A stretch of DNA of 6,805 nt from Woeseiaceae bacterium (lineage in GTDB: Bacteria > Pseudomonadota > Gammaproteobacteria > Steroidobacterales > Woeseiaceae). Shown here piece by piece: positions 6,201 through 6,805 of the stretch (position 1 is the first letter of the stretch; the number at the start of each line of letters is the position of its first letter). The translations under genes were made by a program, and so were the position numbers. The stretch is taken from NCBI GenBank assembly GCA_022615525.1, contig JAKEGN010000161.1, positions 1 through 6,805 on the forward strand. Direction: 5' to 3'. The notes below the pieces were generated by a model. The model saw only the letters and a program-made list of their open reading frames with translations, was not told the DNA's origin and searched no databases.

Positions 6201-6699
6201 GCCAGACGACGTTGCCGGCGTTCGGCATGATGACTTTCGGCAGGGTCTCCGCGTTGATGTCTGCATCCTCGGCGACAATGCCGTTCAGGAACAAAACGTA
6301 CGCGGTGACCGCATAAACCTCGTCGTTGCTCAGGCTGCCTGGCGCCTGGTAGGGCATCGCTCGGCGGACGTAATCGAACAGGGTTGTCGCATAGGGCCAG
6401 AAACTCCCGACGGTGCGCAAGGGTTTGTCGGTCAACAATGAACCCTGGCCGCCGGCGAGCCTGTCATTCAGGCCGTCCTTGCCGCCCTCGCCATGGCAAG
6501 CGAGGCAATTCTGTACGTACACGGCGGCGCCTTGCTGCGCGTTGGCGGAGCCGGTAGGCAAACCGCTGCCATCCGGCAGTACCGTGTAATCGACGAGCGC
6601 AAGGTCCGCTGCAGATACCGCTGCACCCAGATTCGGGCTTTCCTCGGCGAGAGCGCTGCCGGCGACGAGGGCGACGAGAATCAATCTACGCATAGACAT
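6184..6699 (-). CDS. soxD: SoxD, single-haem cytochrome c subunit of sulfane dehydrogenase
   Basis: The 171-residue product has a signal peptide (RRLILVALVAGSALA, cleavage near residue 18) and one haem c site, CLACH (65-69); Met115 in RAMPY is the likely sixth ligand. The run VLPDGSGLPTGSA, LAGGQGSL, DKPLRTVGSFWPYATTLFDYV, DEVYAVTAYVLFLN and LPKVIMPN is characteristic of SoxD, the cytochrome partner of SoxC in periplasmic thiosulfate oxidation. It is the short mono-haem form; Paracoccus SoxD is about twice as long with two haems. ATG 6699 or 6693 may be used; both overlap the soxC stop (14 or 8 bases), implying coupling, and no strong ribosome site is visible. The last residues after MPN (AGNVVWQIRGQ) do not look like the usual SoxD ending, and the TGA lies in the repeat element. 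Confidence 0.93.
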   Translation of the reverse strand: MSMRRLILVALVAGSALAEESPNLGAAVSAADLALVDYTVLPDGSGLPTGSANAQQGAAVYVQNCLACHGEGGKDGLNDRLAGGQGSLLTDKPLRTVGSFWPYATTLFDYVRRAMPYQAPGSLSNDEVYAVTAYVLFLNGIVAEDADINAETLPKVIMPNAGNVVWQIRGQ

Positions 6700-6805
6700 T
6701 GTTGACTGTCCCGTCGCTGTTGACCTGCCACGCCTGTATTCCGTTGTAGTGATAGAACGTGCCCGCAGCACGGCCTTCGAGTACCGCAGCGCGCGTCGGC
6801 TGTAC
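6686..6805 (-). CDS. soxC: SoxC, molybdenum subunit of sulfane dehydrogenase, last 39 codons
   Basis: A leftward frame is open from the right edge to TAG (6688-6686). Its 39 residues run VQPTRAAVLEGR through TFYHYNGIQAWQV to DGTVNNVYA. This matches the C-terminal end of SoxC (sulfite oxidase-family molybdoenzyme; the family ending has a YVQPTR, FYHxNxIQxW, DGxVxNV pattern, from memory). The soxD start directly overlaps its stop, which confirms the soxC-soxD order. A SorA-type sulfite dehydrogenase is the alternative, but the neighbouring SoxD makes SoxC much more likely. The Moco-binding cysteine region and Tat signal lie outside the window. Confidence 0.87.
   Translation of the reverse strand, partial: VQPTRAAVLEGRAAGTFYHYNGIQAWQVNSDGTVNNVYA

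Noticed and set aside
6703..6712. TGACTGTCCC upstream of soxD, like the repeat-element box at 6124-6132
   Set aside because: It encodes the well-fitting D-G-T-V segment at the end of soxC and has no flanking repeat sequence, so it is most likely chance.
1..6805. CRISPR array, tRNA, rRNA or phage genes
   Set aside because: I looked for regularly spaced repeats, tRNA-like folds and phage-type genes on both strands and saw none.

Overview
The window is GC-rich, densely coding bacterial DNA with Gram-negative features: Tat export, a lipobox, periplasmic cytochrome c and a membrane cytochrome b. Sulfur-oxidation genes (soxC/soxD), a periplasmic molybdenum hydroxylase and short proteobacterial-type intergenic repeats suggest a proteobacterium, perhaps a gammaproteobacterial sulfur oxidiser. 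That assignment is inference; no rRNA or tRNA is present to fix it.

Layout, left to right. (1) 2-874 (+): C-terminal part of a tetratricopeptide-repeat protein, cut by the left edge. (2) 969-1779 (-): a two-gene unit. It holds a 53-residue single-span membrane protein (1618-1779) that overlaps by 8 bases a four-helix cytochrome b of the formate dehydrogenase gamma (FdnI) type (969-1625). (3) 1780-1972: a divergent intergenic region with an exact 12-base direct repeat. (4) 1973-6054 (+): a tight three-gene operon for a xanthine dehydrogenase/aldehyde oxidase-family molybdenum hydroxylase. Its order is a Tat-targeted [2Fe-2S] subunit that also carries a lipobox, the large molybdopterin subunit, and an FAD subunit with a PaoB-like Cys-rich loop that probably holds a [4Fe-4S] cluster. 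(5) 6055-6200: a composite repeat element with an 11-base inverted repeat and GGGACAG boxes. (6) 6184-6805 (-): soxD (single-haem cytochrome c) preceded by the last 39 codons of soxC, overlapping it. The soxD stop codon lies inside the repeat element.

How it may work together. The hydroxylase would oxidise an unidentified substrate in the periplasm, passing electrons from Mo through two [2Fe-2S] clusters to FAD and the [4Fe-4S] cluster. The divergent FdnI-like cytochrome b with its small partner is an attractive route from there to the quinone pool. This pairing is inferred from position and biochemistry only. SoxCD is a second periplasmic molybdoenzyme (sulfane dehydrogenase) that passes electrons to c-type cytochromes. 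It converges on the hydroxylase operon, and no functional link can be read from the sequence. No Moco-insertion chaperone (XdhC/PaoD type) is in the window.
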